A stretch of DNA of 64,000 bases from Micromussa lordhowensis (taxonomy: Eukaryota > Cnidaria > Anthozoa > Scleractinia > Lobophylliidae), in NCBI GenBank assembly GCA_964020085.1, contig OZ026600.1, positions 10,761,348 to 10,825,347 of the forward strand, in the 5' to 3' direction. The position numbers were made by a program, and so were the translations under genes. Shown here piece by piece: positions 44,601-58,571 of this stretch. The notes below the pieces were generated by a model. It saw nothing but the letters and a program-made list of their open reading frames with translations. It did not search any database and was not told the origin of the DNA. Position 1 is the first letter of the stretch. The number at the start of each line of letters is the position of its first letter.

Positions 44601-46603
44601 CCGAGCTTGGCGCGCGTCGCAACTTTGCAAACTAATGGCACCAACGTACTCCCGGGGTCGGTCCAAGTCCACATGCAAAGTTTCGAAGCTGCGCAAACTG
44701 TCACACTATGCTAACCAGCCCGGCCGATCCCCGGGTGCGGCCGCCTGGCTGCCTCGTTAGCCGAGCTTGGCGCGCGTCGGAACTTTGCAAACTAATGGCA
44801 CCAAAGTACTCCCGGGGTCGGTCCGAGTCCACATGCAAAGTTTCGGAGCAGCGAAAAATGTCACACTATGCCAATTAGCCCGGCAGATGTCCGGGTGCGG
44901 CCGGCTGGCTGCCTTGTTAGCCGAGCTTGGCGTTCGTCGCAACTTTGCAAACTAATGGCACCAAAGCACTCCCGGGGTCGGTCCGGGTCCACATGCAAAG
45001 TTTCGGAGCTGCGCAAAATGTCACACTATGCTAACCAGTCGGATTGCTAGTTAGCCGAGCTTGGCGCGCGTCGCAACTTTGCAAACTAATGGCACCAAAG
45101 CACTCCCGGGGTCGGTCCGGGTCCACATCCAAAGTTTCGGAGCTGCGCAAATTGTGACACTATGCTAACCAGCCCGATTGCTAATTAGCCGAGCTTGGCG
45201 CACGTCGCAACTTTGCAAACTAATGGCACCAAAGCACTCCCGGGGTCGGTCCGAGTCCACATGCAAAGTTTCGGAGCTGCGCAAAATGTCACACTATGCT
45301 AACCAGTCGGATTGCTAGTTAGCCCAGCTTGGCGCGTGTCGCAACTTTGCAAACTAATGGCACCAAAGCACTCCCGGGGTCGGTCCAAGTCCACAGGCAA
45401 AGTTTCAGAGCAGCGAAAAATGTCACACTATGCCAATTAGCCCGGCAGATCCCCGGGTGTGGCCGGCTGGCTGCCTCGTTAGCCGAGCTTGGCGCGCGTC
45501 GCACCTTTGCAAACTAATGGCACCAAAGCACTCCCGGGGTCGGTCCGGGTCCACATGCAAAGTTTCGGAGCTGCGCAAAATGTCACACTATGCTAACCAG
45601 CCCGATTGCTAATTAGCAGAGCTTGGCGTACTTCGCAAATTTGCAAACTAATGGCACTAAAGCACTCCCGGGGTCGGTCCGGGTCCACATGCAAAGTTTC
45701 GGAGCTGCGCAAAATGTCACACTATGCTAACCAGCCCGATTGCTAATTAGCCGAGCTTGGCGCGTGTCGCAACTTTGCAAACTAATGGCACGAAACTACT
45801 CCCGGGGTCGGTCCGGGTCCACATGCAAAGTAACGGAGCTGCGCAAAATGTCACACTATGCTAACCAGCCCGATTGCTAATTAGCAGAGCTTGGCGTACT
45901 TCGCAAAGTTGCAAACTAATGGCATTAAAGCACTCCTGGGTTCGGTCAGGGTCCACATGCAAAGTTTTGGAGCTGCGCAAAATGTCACACTATGCTAACC
46001 AGCCCGATTGCTAATTAGCCGAGCTTGGCGCGCGTCGCAACTTTGCAAACTAATGGCACCAAAGCACTCCCGGGGTCGGTCCGAGTCCACATGGAAAGTT
46101 TGGGAGCTGCGCACAATGTCACACTATGCTAAGCAGCCAGATTGCTAATTAGCCGAGCTTGGCGCGCGTCGCAACTTTGCAAACTAATGGCATCAAAGCA
46201 CTCCCGGGGTTGGTCCGAATCCACATGCAAAGTTTCGCAGCTGGGCAAAATGTCGCACTATGCTAAGTGGCCCGGCAGATCCCCGGGTCCGGCCGCTGGG
46301 TGCCTAGTTAGCCGAGCTTGGCGCGCCTCGCAACTTTGCAAACTAATGGCACCAAAGCACTACCTGCATCGGTCCGGGTCCACATGCAAAGTTTCGGAGC
46401 TGCGCAAAATGTCACACTATGCTGACCAGCCCGGCAGATCCCCGGGTGTGGCCGGCTGGCTGGCTAGTTAGCCGAGCTTGGTGCGCGTTGCAACTTTGCA
46501 AACTAATGGCACCAAAGCACTCCCGGGGTCGTCCGGGTCCACATGCAAAGTTTTGGAGCTGCGCAAAATGTCATATTATGCTAACCAGCCCGATTGCTAA
46601 TTA
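41606..46603. repeat. Satellite higher-order block H3 (4998 bp)
   Basis: Starts as H2 from 37505 (offset 4101) to about 43165, then departs and includes a segment like 29189-30220. Its end block (46142-46603) is the same as that of H2 (41144-41605). Confidence 0.75.
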
Positions 46604-49600
46604 GCCGAGCTTGGCGCGCGTCGCAACTTTTCAAACTAATGGAACCAAAGCACTCCCGGGGTCGGTCCGAGTCCACATGCAAAGTTTCGGAGTTGCGCAA
46701 AATGTCACACTATGCTAACCAGCCCGATTGCTAATAAGCCGAGCTTGGCGTACTTCGCAAATTTGCAAACTAATGGCACCAAAGCACTCCTGGGTTCGGT
46801 CCGGGTCCACATGCAAAGTTTTGGAGCTACGCAAAATGTCACACTATGCTAACTAGCCCGATTGCTAATTAGCCGAGCTTGGCGCGCGTCGCAACTTTGC
46901 AAACTAATGGCACCAAAGCACTCCCGGGGTCGGTCCGAGTCCACATGCAAAGTTTCGGAGCAGCGAGAAATGTCACACTATGCCAATTAGCCCGGCAGAT
47001 GACCGGGTGTGGCCGGCGGGCTGCCTTGTTAGCCGAGCTTGGCGTGCGTCGCAACTTTGCAAACTAATGGCACCAAAGCACTCCCGGGGTCGGTCCGGGT
47101 CCACATGCAAAGTTTCGGAGCTGCGCAAAATGTCACACTATGCTAACCAGTCGGATTGCTAGTTAGCCGAGCTTGGCACGTGTCGCAACTTTGCAAACTA
47201 ATGGCACCAAAGCACTCCCTGGGTCGGTCCGGGTCCATATGCAAAGTTTCAGAGCTGCGCAAATTGTGACACTATGCTAACCAGCCCGATTGCTATTTAG
47301 CCGAGCTTGGCGCACGTCGCAACTTTGCAAACTAATGGCACCAAAGCACTCCCGGGGTCGGTCCGAGTCCACATGCAAAGTTTCGGAGCTGCGCAAAATG
47401 TCACACTATGCTAACCGGCCCGATTGCTAATTAGCCGAGCTTGGCACGCGTCGCAACTTTGCAAACTAATGGCACCAAAGCACTCCCGGGGTCGGTCCGA
47501 GTCCACATGCAAAGTTTCGGAGCTGCGCAAAATGTCACACTATGCTAACCAGCCCGATTGCTAATTAGCCGAGCTTGGCACGCGTCGCAACTTTGCAAAC
47601 TAATGGCACCAAAGCACTCCCGGGGTCGGTCCGGGTCCACATGCAAAGTTTTGGAGCTGCACAAAATGTCACACTTTGCTAACTAGCCCGATTGCTAATT
47701 AGCCAAGCTTGGCGGGCGTCGCAACTTTGCAAACTAATGGCACCAAAGCACTCCCGGGGTCGGTCCGAGTCCACATGAAAAGTTTCGGAGCAGCGAAAAA
47801 TGTCACACTGTGCCAACAAGCCCGGCAGATGCCCGGGTGCAGCCAGCTGGCTGCCTCATTAGCCGAGCTTCGCGCGCGTCGCAACTTTGCAAACTAATGG
47901 CACCAAAGCACTCCCGGGGTCGTTCCGGGTCCACATGCAAAGTTTCGGAGCTGCGCAAAATGTCACACTATGCTAACCAGTCGGATTGCTAGTTAGCCGA
48001 GCTTGGCGCGCGTCGCAACTTTTCAAACTGATGGCACCAAAGCACTCCCGGGGTTGGTCCGAGTCCACATGCAAAGTTTCGGAGCTGCGCAAAATGTCAC
48101 ACTCTGCTAACCAGCCCCACTGCTAATTAGCCGAGCTTGGCGCGCGTCAAAACTTTGCAAACTAATGGCACCAAAGCACTCCCGTGGTTGGTCCGAGTCC
48201 ACATGCAAAGTTTCAGAGCTGCGCAAAATGTCACACTATGCTAACCAGCCCGGCCGATCCCCGGGTGCGGCCGGCTGGCTGCCTCGTTAGCCGAGCTTGG
48301 CGCGTGTCGCAACTTTGCAAACTAATGGCACCAAACTACTCCCGGGGTCGGTCCGGGTCCACATGCAAAGTTTCGGAGCTGCGCAAAATGTCACACTATG
48401 CTAACCAGCCCGATTGCTAATTAGCAGAGGTTGGCGTACTTCGCAAATTTGCAAACTAATGGCACCAAAGCACTGCTGGGTTCGGTCCGGGTCCACATGC
48501 AAAGTTTCGGAGCTGCGCAAAATGTCACACTATGCTAACTAGCCCGATTGCTAATTAGCCGAGCTTGGCGCGCGTCGCAACTTTGCAAACTAATGGCACC
48601 AAAGCACTCCCGGGGTCGGTCCGAGTCCACATGCAAAGTTTGGGAGCTGCGCAAAATGTCACACTATGCTAAGCAGCCAGATTGCTAATTAGCCGAGCTT
48701 GGCGCGCGTCGCAACTTTGCAAACTAATGGCACCAAAGCACTACCTGCGTCGGTCCGGGTCCACATGCAAAGTTTCGGAGCTGCGCAAAATGTCACACTA
48801 TGCTAACCAGCCCGGCAGATCCCTGGGTGTGGCCGGCTGGCTGGCTAGTTAGCCGAGCTTGGCGCGCGTTGCAACTTTGCAAACTAATGGCACCAAAGCA
48901 CTCCCGGGGTCGTCCGGGTCCACATGCAAAGTTTTGGAGCTGCGCAAAATGTCATACTATGCTAACCAGTCCGATTGCTAATTAGCCGAGCTTGGCGCGC
49001 GTCGCAACTTTTCAAACTAATGGAACCAAAGCACTCCCGGGGTCGGTCCGGGTCCACATGCAAAGTTTCGGAGCTGCGCAAAATGTCACACTATGCTAAC
49101 CAGTCGGATTGCTAGTTAGCCGAGCTTGGCGCGCGTCGCAACTTTGCAAACTAATGGCACCAAAGCACTCCCGGGGTCGGTCCGAGTCTACATGCAAAGT
49201 TTCGAAGCTGCGCAAACTGTCACACTATGCTAACCAGCTCGGCAGATCCCCGGGTGCGGCCGGCTTGCTGCCTCGTTAGCCGAGCTTGGCGCGCGTCGCA
49301 ACTTTGCAAACTATTGGCACCAAAGCACTCCTGGGGTCGGTCCGAGTTAAATATGCAAAGTTTCGGAGCTGCGCAAAATGTCACACTGTGCTAACCAGGC
49401 CTGCAGATCCCCGGGTGCGGCCGGCTGGCTGCCTCATTAGCCGAGCCTGGCGCGCGTCGCAACTTTGCAAACTAATGGCACCAACGTACTCCCGGGGTCG
49501 GTCCAAGTCCACATGCAAAGTTTCGAAGCTGCGCAAACTGTCACACTATGCTAACCAGCCCGGCCGATCCCCGGGTGCGGCCGCCTGGCTGCCTCGTTAG

Positions 49601-52600
49601 CCGAGCTTGGCGCGCGTCGCAACTTTGCAAACTAATGGCACCAAAGTACTCCCGGGGTCGGTCCGAGTCCACATGCAAAGTTTCGGAGCAGCGAAAAATG
49701 TCACACTATGCCAATTAGCCCGGCAGATGTCCGGGTGCGGCCGGCTGGCTGCCTTGTTAGCCGAGCTTGGCGTTCGTCGCAACTTTGCAAACTAATGGCA
49801 CCAAAGCACTCCCGGGGTCGGTCCGGGTCCACATGCAAAGTTTCGGAGCTGCGCAAAATGTCACACTATGCTAACCAGTCGGATTGCTAGTTAGCCGAGC
49901 TTGGCGCGTGTCGCAACTTTGCAAACTAATGGCACCAAAGCACTCCCTGGGTCGGTCCGGGTCCACATGCAAAGTTTCGGAGCTTGCAAATTGTGACACT
50001 ATGCTAACCAGCCCGATTGCTAATTAGCCGAGCTTGGCGCACGTCGCAACTTTGCAAACTAATGGCACCAAAGCACTCCCGGGGTCGGTCCGAGTCCACA
50101 TGCAAAGTTTCGGAGCTGCGCAAAATGTCACACTATGCTAACCAGTCGGATTGCTAGTTAGCCGAGCTTGGCGCGTGTCGCAACTTTGCAAACTAATGGC
50201 ACCAAAGCACTCCCTGGGTCGGTCCGGGTCCATATGCAAAGTTTCGGAGCTGCGCAAATTGTGACACTATGCTAACCAGCCCGATTGCTAATTAGCCGAG
50301 CTTGGCGCACGTCGCAACTTTGCAAACTAATGGCACCAAAGCACTCCCGGGGTCGGTCAGAGTCCACATGCAAAGTTTCGGAGCTGCGCAAAATGTCACA
50401 CTATGCTAACCGGCCCGATTGCTAATTAGCCGAGCTTGGCACGCGTCGCAACTTTGCAAACTAATGGCTCCGAAGCACTCCCGGGGTCGGTCCGTGTCCA
50501 CATGCAAAGTTTCGGAGCTGCGCAAAATGTCACACTATGCTAACCAGCCCGATTGCTAATTAACGAGCTTGGCACGCGTCGCAACTTTGCAAACTTATGG
50601 CACCAAAGCACTCCCGGGGTCGGTCCGGGTCCACATGCAAAGTTTTGGAGCTGCACAAAATGTCACACTATGCTAACTAGCCCGATTGCTAATTAGCCGA
50701 GCTTGGCGCGCGTCGCAACTTTGCAAACTAATGGCACCAAAGCACTCCCGGGGTCGGTCGGAGTCCACATGCAAAGTTTCGGAGCAGCGAAAAATGTCAC
50801 ACTGTGCCAACCAGCCCGGCAGATGCCCGGGTGCAGCCAGCTGGCTGCCTCATTAGCCGAGCTTGGCGCGCGTCGCAACTTTGCAAACTAATGGCACCAA
50901 AGCACTCCCGGGGTCGGTCCGGGTTAACATGCAAAGTTTCGGAGCTGCGCAAATTGTGACCCTATGCTAACCAGCCCGATTGCTAATTAGCCGAGCTTGG
51001 CGCACGTCGCAACTTTGCAAACTAATGGCACCAAAGCACTCCCGGGGTCGGTCCGAGTCCACATGCAAAGTTTCGGAGCTGCGCAAAATGTCACACTATG
51101 CTAACCAGTCGGATTGCTAGTTAGCCGAGCTTGGCGCGTGTCGCAACTTTGCAAACTAATGGCACCAAAGCACTCCCTGGGTCGGTCCGGGTCCATATGC
51201 AAAGTTTCGGAGCTGCGCAAATTGTGACACTATGCTAACCAGCCCGATTGCTAATTAGCCGAGCTTGGCGCACGTCGCAACTTTGCAAACTAATGGCACC
51301 AAAGCACTCCCGGGGTCGGTCCGAGTCCACATGCAAAGTTTCGGAGCTGCAAAAAATGTCACACTATGCTAGCCGGCCCGATTGGTAATTAGCCGAGCTT
51401 GGCACGCGTCGCAACTTTGCAAACTAATGGCACCAAAGCACTCCCGGGGTCGGTCCGAGTCCACATGCAAAGTTTCGGAGCTGCGCAAAATGTCACACTA
51501 TGCTAACCAGCCCGATTGCTAATTAGCCGAGCTTGGCACGCGTCGCAACTTTGCAAACTAATGGCACCAAAGCGATCCCGGGGTCGGTCCGGGTCCACAT
51601 GCAAAGTTTTGGAGCTGCACAAAATGTCACACTATGCTAACTAGCCCGATTGCTAATTAGCCGAGCTTGGCGCGCGTCGCAACTTTGCAAACTAATGGCA
51701 CCAAAGCACTCCCGGGGTCGGTCCGAGTCCACATGCAAAGTTTCGGAGCAGCGAAAAATGTCACACTGTGCCAACCAGCCCGGCAGATGCCCGGGTGCAG
51801 CCAGCTGGCTGCCTCATTAGCCGAGCTTGGCGCGCGTCGCAACTTTGCAAACTAATGGCACCAAAGCACTCCCGGGGTCGGTCCGGGTTAACATGCAAAG
51901 TTTCGGAGCTGCGCAAAATGTCACACTATGCTAACCAGCCCGATTGCTAATAAGCCGAGCTTGGCGTACTTCGCAAATTTGCAAACTAATGGCACCAAAG
52001 CACTCCTGGGTTCGGTCCGGGTCCACATGCAAAGTTTTGGAGCTACGCAAAATGTCACACTATGCTAACTAGCCCGATTGCTAATTAGCCGAGCTTGGCG
52101 CGCGTCGCAACTTTGCAAACTAATGGCACCAAAGCACTCCCGGGGTCGGTCCGGGTCCACACGCAAAGTTTCGGAGCTGCGCAAAATGTCACACTATGCT
52201 AACCAGTCGGATTGCTAGTTAGCCGAGCTTGCCACGTGTTGCAACTTTGCAAACTAATGGCACCAAAGCACTCCCTGGGTCGGTCCGGGTCCATTTGCAA
52301 AGTTTCGGAGCTGCGCAAATTGTGACACTATGCTAACCAGCCCGATTGCAATTTAGCCGAGCTTGGCGCACGTCGCAACTTTGCAAACTAATGGCACCAA
52401 AGCACTCCCGAGGTCGGTCCGAGTCCGCATGCAAAGTTTCGGAGCAGCGAAAAATGTCACACTATGCCAATTAGCCCGGCAGATCCCCGGGTGCGGCCGG
52501 CTGGCTGCCTCGTTAGCCGAGCTTGGCGCGCGTCGCACCTTTGCAAACTAATGGCACCAAAGCACTCCCGGGGTCGGTCCGGGTCCACATGCAAAGTTTC

Positions 52601-53932
52601 GGAGCTGCGCAAAATGTCACACTATGCTAACCAGCCCGATTGCTAATTAGCAGAGCTTGGCGTACTTCGCAAATTTGCAAACTAATGGCACTAAAGCACT
52701 CCCGGGGTCGGTCCGGGTCCACATGCAAAGTTTCGGAGCTGCGCAAAATGTCACACTATGCTAACCAGCCCGATTGCTAATTAGCCGAGCTTGGCGCGTG
52801 TCGCAACTTTGCAAACTAATGGCACGAAACTACTCCCGGGGTCGGTCCGGGTCCACATGCAAAGTAACGGAGCTGCGCAAAATGTCACACTATGCTAACC
52901 AGCCCGATTGCTAATTAGCAGAGCTTGGCGTACTTCGCAAATTTGCAAACTAATGGCATTAAAGCACTCCTGGGTTCGGTCCGGGTCCACATGCAAAGTT
53001 TTGGAGCTACGCAAAATGTCACACTTTGCTAACTAGCCCGATTGCTAATTAGCCAAGCTTGGCGCGCGTCGCAACTTTGCAAACTAATGGCACCAAAGCA
53101 CTCCCGGGGTCGGTCCAAGTCCACAGGCAAAGTTTCAGAGCAGCGAAAAATGTCACACTATGCCAATTAGCCCGGCAGATCCCCGGCTGCGGGCGGCTGG
53201 CTGCCTCGTTAGCCGAGCTTGGCGCGCGTTGCACCTTTGCAAACTAATGGCACCAAAGCACTCCCGGGGTCGGTCCGGGTCCACATGCAAAGTTTCCGAG
53301 CTGCGCAAAATGTCACACTATGCTAACCAGCCCGATTGCTAATTAGCCGAGCTTGGCGCGCGTCGCAACTTTGCAAACTAATGGCACCAAAGCACTCCCG
53401 GGGTCGGTCCGAGTCCACATGCAAAGTTTGGGAGCTGCGCAAAATGTCACACTATGCTAAGCAGCCAGATTGCTAATTAGCCGAGCTTGGCGAGCGTCGC
53501 AACTTTGCAAACTAATGGCATCAAAGCACTCCCGGGGTTGGTCCGAATCCACATGCAAAGTTTCGCAGCTGGGCAAAATGTCGCACTATGCTAAGCGGCC
53601 CGGCAGATCCCCGGGTGCGGCCGCTGGCTGGCTAGTTAGCCGAGCTTGGCGCGCCTTGCAACTTTGCAAATTAATGGCACCAAAGCACTCCCGGGGTCGG
53701 TCCGGGTCCACATGCAAAGTTTCGGAGCTGCGCAAAATGTCACACTATGCTAACCAGCCCGGCAGATCCCCGGGTGTGGCCGGCTGGCTGGCTAGTTAGC
53801 CGAGCTTGGCGCGCGTTGCAACTTTGCAAACTAATGGCACCAAAGCACTCACGGGGTCGGTCCGGGTCCACATGCAAAGTTTTGGAGCTGCGCAAAATGT
53901 CATACTATGCTAACCAGCCCGATTGCTAATTA
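46604..53932. repeat. Satellite higher-order block H4 (7329 bp)
   Basis: Tracks H3 at offset 4998, later 4840 after losing 158 bp around 48.9 kb. It then has an extra section (about 50-53 kb) with its own local repetition (50693-50891 recurs at 51657-51855, 964 bp apart) before the shared end block at 53470-53932. Confidence 0.7.
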
Positions 53933-55901
53933 GCCGACCTTGGCGCGCGTCGCAACTTTTCAAACTAATGGAACCAAAGCACTCCCGGGGTCGGTCCGGG
54001 TCCACATGCAAAGTTTCGGAGCTGCGCAAAATGTCACACTATGCTAACCAGTCGGATTGCTAGTTAGCCGAGCTTGGCGCGCGTCGCAACTTTGCAAACT
54101 AATGGGACCAAAGCACTCCCGGGGTCCGTCCGAGTCCACATGCAAAGTTTCGAAGCTGCGCAAACTGTCACACTATGCTAACCAGCTCGGCAGATCCCCG
54201 GGTGCGGCCGGCTTGCTGCCTCGTTAGCCGAGCTTGGCGCGCGTCGCAACTTTGCAAACTATTGGCACCAAAGCACTCCTGGGGTCGGTCCGAGTTAAAT
54301 ATGCAAAGTTTCGGAGCTGCGCAAAATGTCACACTGTGCTAACCAGGCCTGCAGATCCCCGGGTGTGGCCGGCTGGCTGCCTCGTTAGCCGAGCTTGGCG
54401 CGCGTCGCAACTTTGCAAACTAATGGCACCAACGTACTCCCGGGGTCGGTCCAAGTCCACATGCAAAGTTTCGAAGCTGCGCAAACTGTCACACTATGCT
54501 AACCAGCCCGGCCGATCCCCGGGTGCGGCCGGCTGGCTGCCTCGTTAGCCGAGCTTGGCGCGCGTCGCAACTTTGCAAACTAACGGCACCAAAGTACTCC
54601 CGGGGTCGGTCCGAGTCCACATGCAAAGTTTCGGAGCTGCGCAAAATGTCACACTATGCTAACCGGCCCGATTACTAATTAGCCGAGCTTGGCACGCGTC
54701 GCAACTTTGCAAACTAATGGCACCAAAGCACTCACGGGGTCGGTCCGGGTCCATATGCAAAGTTTCGGAGCTGCGCAAATTGTGACACTATGCTAACCAG
54801 CCCGATTGCTAATTAGCCGAGCTTGGCGCACGTCGCAACTTTGCAAACTAATGGCACCAAAGCACTCCCGGGGTCGGTCCGAGTCCACATGCAAAGTTTC
54901 GGAGCTGCGCAAAATGTCACACTATGCTAACCGGCCCGATTACTAATTAGCCGAGCTTGGCACGCGTCGCAACTTTGCAAACTAATGGCACCAAAGCACT
55001 CGCGGGGTCGGTCCGAGTCCACATGCAAAGTTTCGGAGCAGCGAAAAATGTCACACTGTGCCAACCAGCCCGGCAGATGCTCGGGTGCAGCCGGCTGGCT
55101 GCCTCGTTAGCCCAGCTTGGCGCGCGTCGCAACTTTGCAAACTAATGGCACCAAAGCACTCCCGATGTCGGTCCGGGTACACATGCAAAGTTTCGGAGCA
55201 GCGAAAAATGTCACACTGTGCCAACCAGGCCGGCAGATGCCCGGGTGCAGCCGGCTGGCTGCCTCGTTAGCCGAGCTTGGCGTGCGTCGCAACTTTGCAA
55301 ACTAATGGCACCAAAGCACTCCCGGGGTCGGTCCAGGTACACATGCAAAGTTTCGGAGCTGCGCAAAATGTCACACTATGCTAACCAGTCGGATTGCTAG
55401 TTAGCCGAGCTTGGCGCGCGTCACAACTTTTCAAACTAATGGCACCAAATCACTCCCGGGGTTGGTCCGAGTAGACATGCAAATTTTCGGAGCTGCGCAA
55501 AATGTCACACTCTGCTAACCAGCCCGAATGCTAATTAGCCGAGCTTGGCGCGCGTCGAAACTTTGCAAACTAATGGCACCAAAGCACTCCCATGGTTGGT
55601 CCGAGTCCACATGCAAAGTTTCGGAGCTGCGCAAAATGTCACACTATGCTAACCAGCCCGGCAGATCCCCGGGTGCGGCCGGCTGGCTGCCTCGTTAGCC
55701 GAGGTTGGCGCACGTCGCAACTTTGCAAACTAATGGCACTAAAGCACTCCCGGGGTCGGTCCGGGTCCACAAGCAAAGTTTCGGAGCTCTCCAAAATGTC
55801 ACACTATGCTAACCAGCCCAATTGCTAATTAGCTAACCTTGGCGCGCGTCGCAACTTTGCAAACTAATGGCACCAAACCCCTCCCGGGTTCGGTCCGAGT
55901 T

Positions 55902-57236
55902 CACATGCAAAGTTTCGGAGCTGCGAAAATGTCACACTATGCTAACCAGCCCGGCAGGTCCCCGGGTGCGGCCGGCTGGCTGCCTCGTTAGCCGAGCTTG
56001 GCGCGCGTCGCAACTTTGCAAACTAATGTCACAAAAGCACTACCGGGGTCGGTCCAAGTCCACATGCGAAGTTTTGGAGCTGCGCAAAATGTCACACAAT
56101 GCTAACTAGCCCGGCAGATCCCCGGGTGCGGCCGGCTGGCTGCCTCGTTATCCGAGCTTGCCGCGTGTCGCAACTTTCCAAACTAATGCCACCAAAGCAC
56201 TCCCGGGGTCGGTCCGAGTCCACATGCAAAGTTCCGGAGCTGCGCAAAATGTCACACTATGCTAAGTAGCCCGATTGCTAATTAGCCGAGCTTGGCGCGC
56301 GTCGCATCTTTGCAAACTAATGGCACCAAAGCACTCCCGGGGTTGGTCCGAGTCCACATGCAAAGTTTGGGAGCTGCACAAAATGTCACACTATTCTAAC
56401 CAGCCCGGTAGATGCCTGGGTGCGGCCGGCTGGTTGCCTCGTTAGCCGAGCTTGGCGCACGTCGCAACTTTGCAAACTAATGCCACCAAAGCAATCCTGG
56501 GGTCGGTCCGGGTTCACATGCAAAGTTTCGGAGCTGCGCAAAATGTCACACTATGCTAACCAGCCCGATTGCTAATAAGCCGAGCTTGGCGCGTGTCGCA
56601 ACTTTGCAAACTAATGGCACCAAAGCACTCCCGGGGTCGGTCCGAGTCCACATGCAAAGTTTCGGAGCTGCGCAAAATATCACACTATGCTAACCAGCCC
56701 GGCAGATGCCCGGGTGCAGCCGGCTGGCTGCCTTGTTAGCCGAGCTTGGCGCGCGTCACAACTTTGCAAACTAATGGCACCAAGGCACTCCCGGGGTCGG
56801 TCCGGGTCCACATGCAAAGTTTCGGAGCGGCGCAAAATGTCACACTGTGCTAACCAGCCCGATTGCGAATTAGCCGAGCTTGGCGCGCGTCGCAACTTTT
56901 CATACTAATGGCACCAAAGCACTTTTGGGGTCGGTCCGAGTCCACATGCAAAGTTTTGGAGCTGCGCAAAATGTCACACTATGCTAACCAGCCCGGCAGA
57001 TGCCCGGGTGCGGCCGGCTGGCTACCTCGTTAGCCGAGCTTGGCGCGCGTCGCAACTTTGCAAACTAATGGCACCAAAGCACTCCCGGGGTCGGTCCGAG
57101 TCCACATGCAAAGTTTCGGAGCTGCGCAAAATCTCATACTATGCTAACCAGTCGGATTGCTAGTTAGCCGAGGTTGGCGCGCGTCGCAACATTTCAAACT
57201 AATGGCACCAAAGCACTCCCGGGGTTCGTCCGAGTC
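55902..57236. repeat. 1335-bp satellite duplication, copy A
   Basis: From CACATGCAAAG at 55902 the sequence is repeated 1335 bp later, including rare variants such as GTGTCGCAACTTTCCAAACT and CACTTTTGGGG. Confidence 0.88.
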
Positions 57237-58571
57237 CACATGCAAAGTTTCGGAGCTGCGAAAATGTCACACTATGCTAACCAGCCCGGCAGGTCCCCGG
57301 GTGCGGCCGGCTGGCTGCCTCGTTAGCCGAGCTTGGCGCGCGTCGCAACTTTGCAAACTAATGTCACAAAAGCACTACCGGGGTCGGTCCAAGTCCACAT
57401 GCGAAGTTTTGGAGCTGCGCAAAATGTCACACAATGCTAACTAGCCCGGCAGATCCCCGGGTGCGGCCGGCTGGCTGCCTCGTTATCCGAGCTTGCCGCG
57501 TGTCGCAACTTTCCAAACTAATGCCACCAAAGCACTCCCGGGGTCGGTCCGAGTCCACATGCAAAGTTCCGGAGCTGCGCAAAATGTCACACTATGCTAA
57601 GTAGCCCGATTGCTAATTAGCCGAGCTTGGCGCGCGTCGCATCTTTGCAAACTAATGGCACCAAAGCACTCCCGGGGTTGGTCCGAGTCCACATGCAAAG
57701 TTTGGGAGCTGCACAAAATGTCACACTATTCTAACCAGCCCGGTAGATGCCTGGGTGCGGCCGGCTGGTTGCCTCGTTAGCCGAGCTTGGCGCACGTCGC
57801 AACTTTGCAAACTAATGCCACCAAAGCAATCCTGGGGTCGGTCCGGGTTCACATGCAAAGTTTCGGAGCTGCGCAAAATGTCACACTATGCTAACCAGCC
57901 CGATTGCTAATAAGCCGAGCTTGGCGCGTGTCGCAACTTTGCAAACTAATGGCACCAAAGCACTCCCGGGGTCGGTCCGAGTCCACATGCAAAGTTTCGG
58001 AGCTGCGCAAAATATCACACTATGCTAACCAGCCCGGCAGATGCCCGGGTGCAGCCGGCTGGCTGCCTTGTTAGCCGAGCTTGGCGCGCGTCACAACTTT
58101 GCAAACTAATGGCACCAAGGCACTCCCGGGGTCGGTCCGGGTCCACATGCAAAGTTTCGGAGCGGCGCAAAATGTCACACTGTGCTAACCAGCCCGATTG
58201 CGAATTAGCCGAGCTTGGCGCGCGTCGCAACTTTTCATACTAATGGCACCAAAGCACTTTTGGGGTCGGTCCGAGTCCACATGCAAAGTTTTGGAGCTGC
58301 GCAAAATGTCACACTATGCTAACCAGCCCGGCAGATGCCCGGGTGCGGCCGGCTGGCTACCTCGTTAGCCGAGCTTGGCGCGCGTCGCAACTTTGCAAAC
58401 TAATGGCACCAAAGCACTCCCGGGGTCGGTCCGAGTCCACATGCAAAGTTTCGGAGCTGCGCAAAATCTCATACTATGCTAACCAGTCGGATTGCTAGTT
58501 AGCCGAGGTTGGCGCGCGTCGCAACATTTCAAACTAATGGCACCAAAGCACTCCCGGGGTTCGTCCGAGTC
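57237..58571. repeat. 1335-bp satellite duplication, copy B
   Basis: Direct repeat of copy A, with no difference noticed between the two. Confidence 0.88.
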
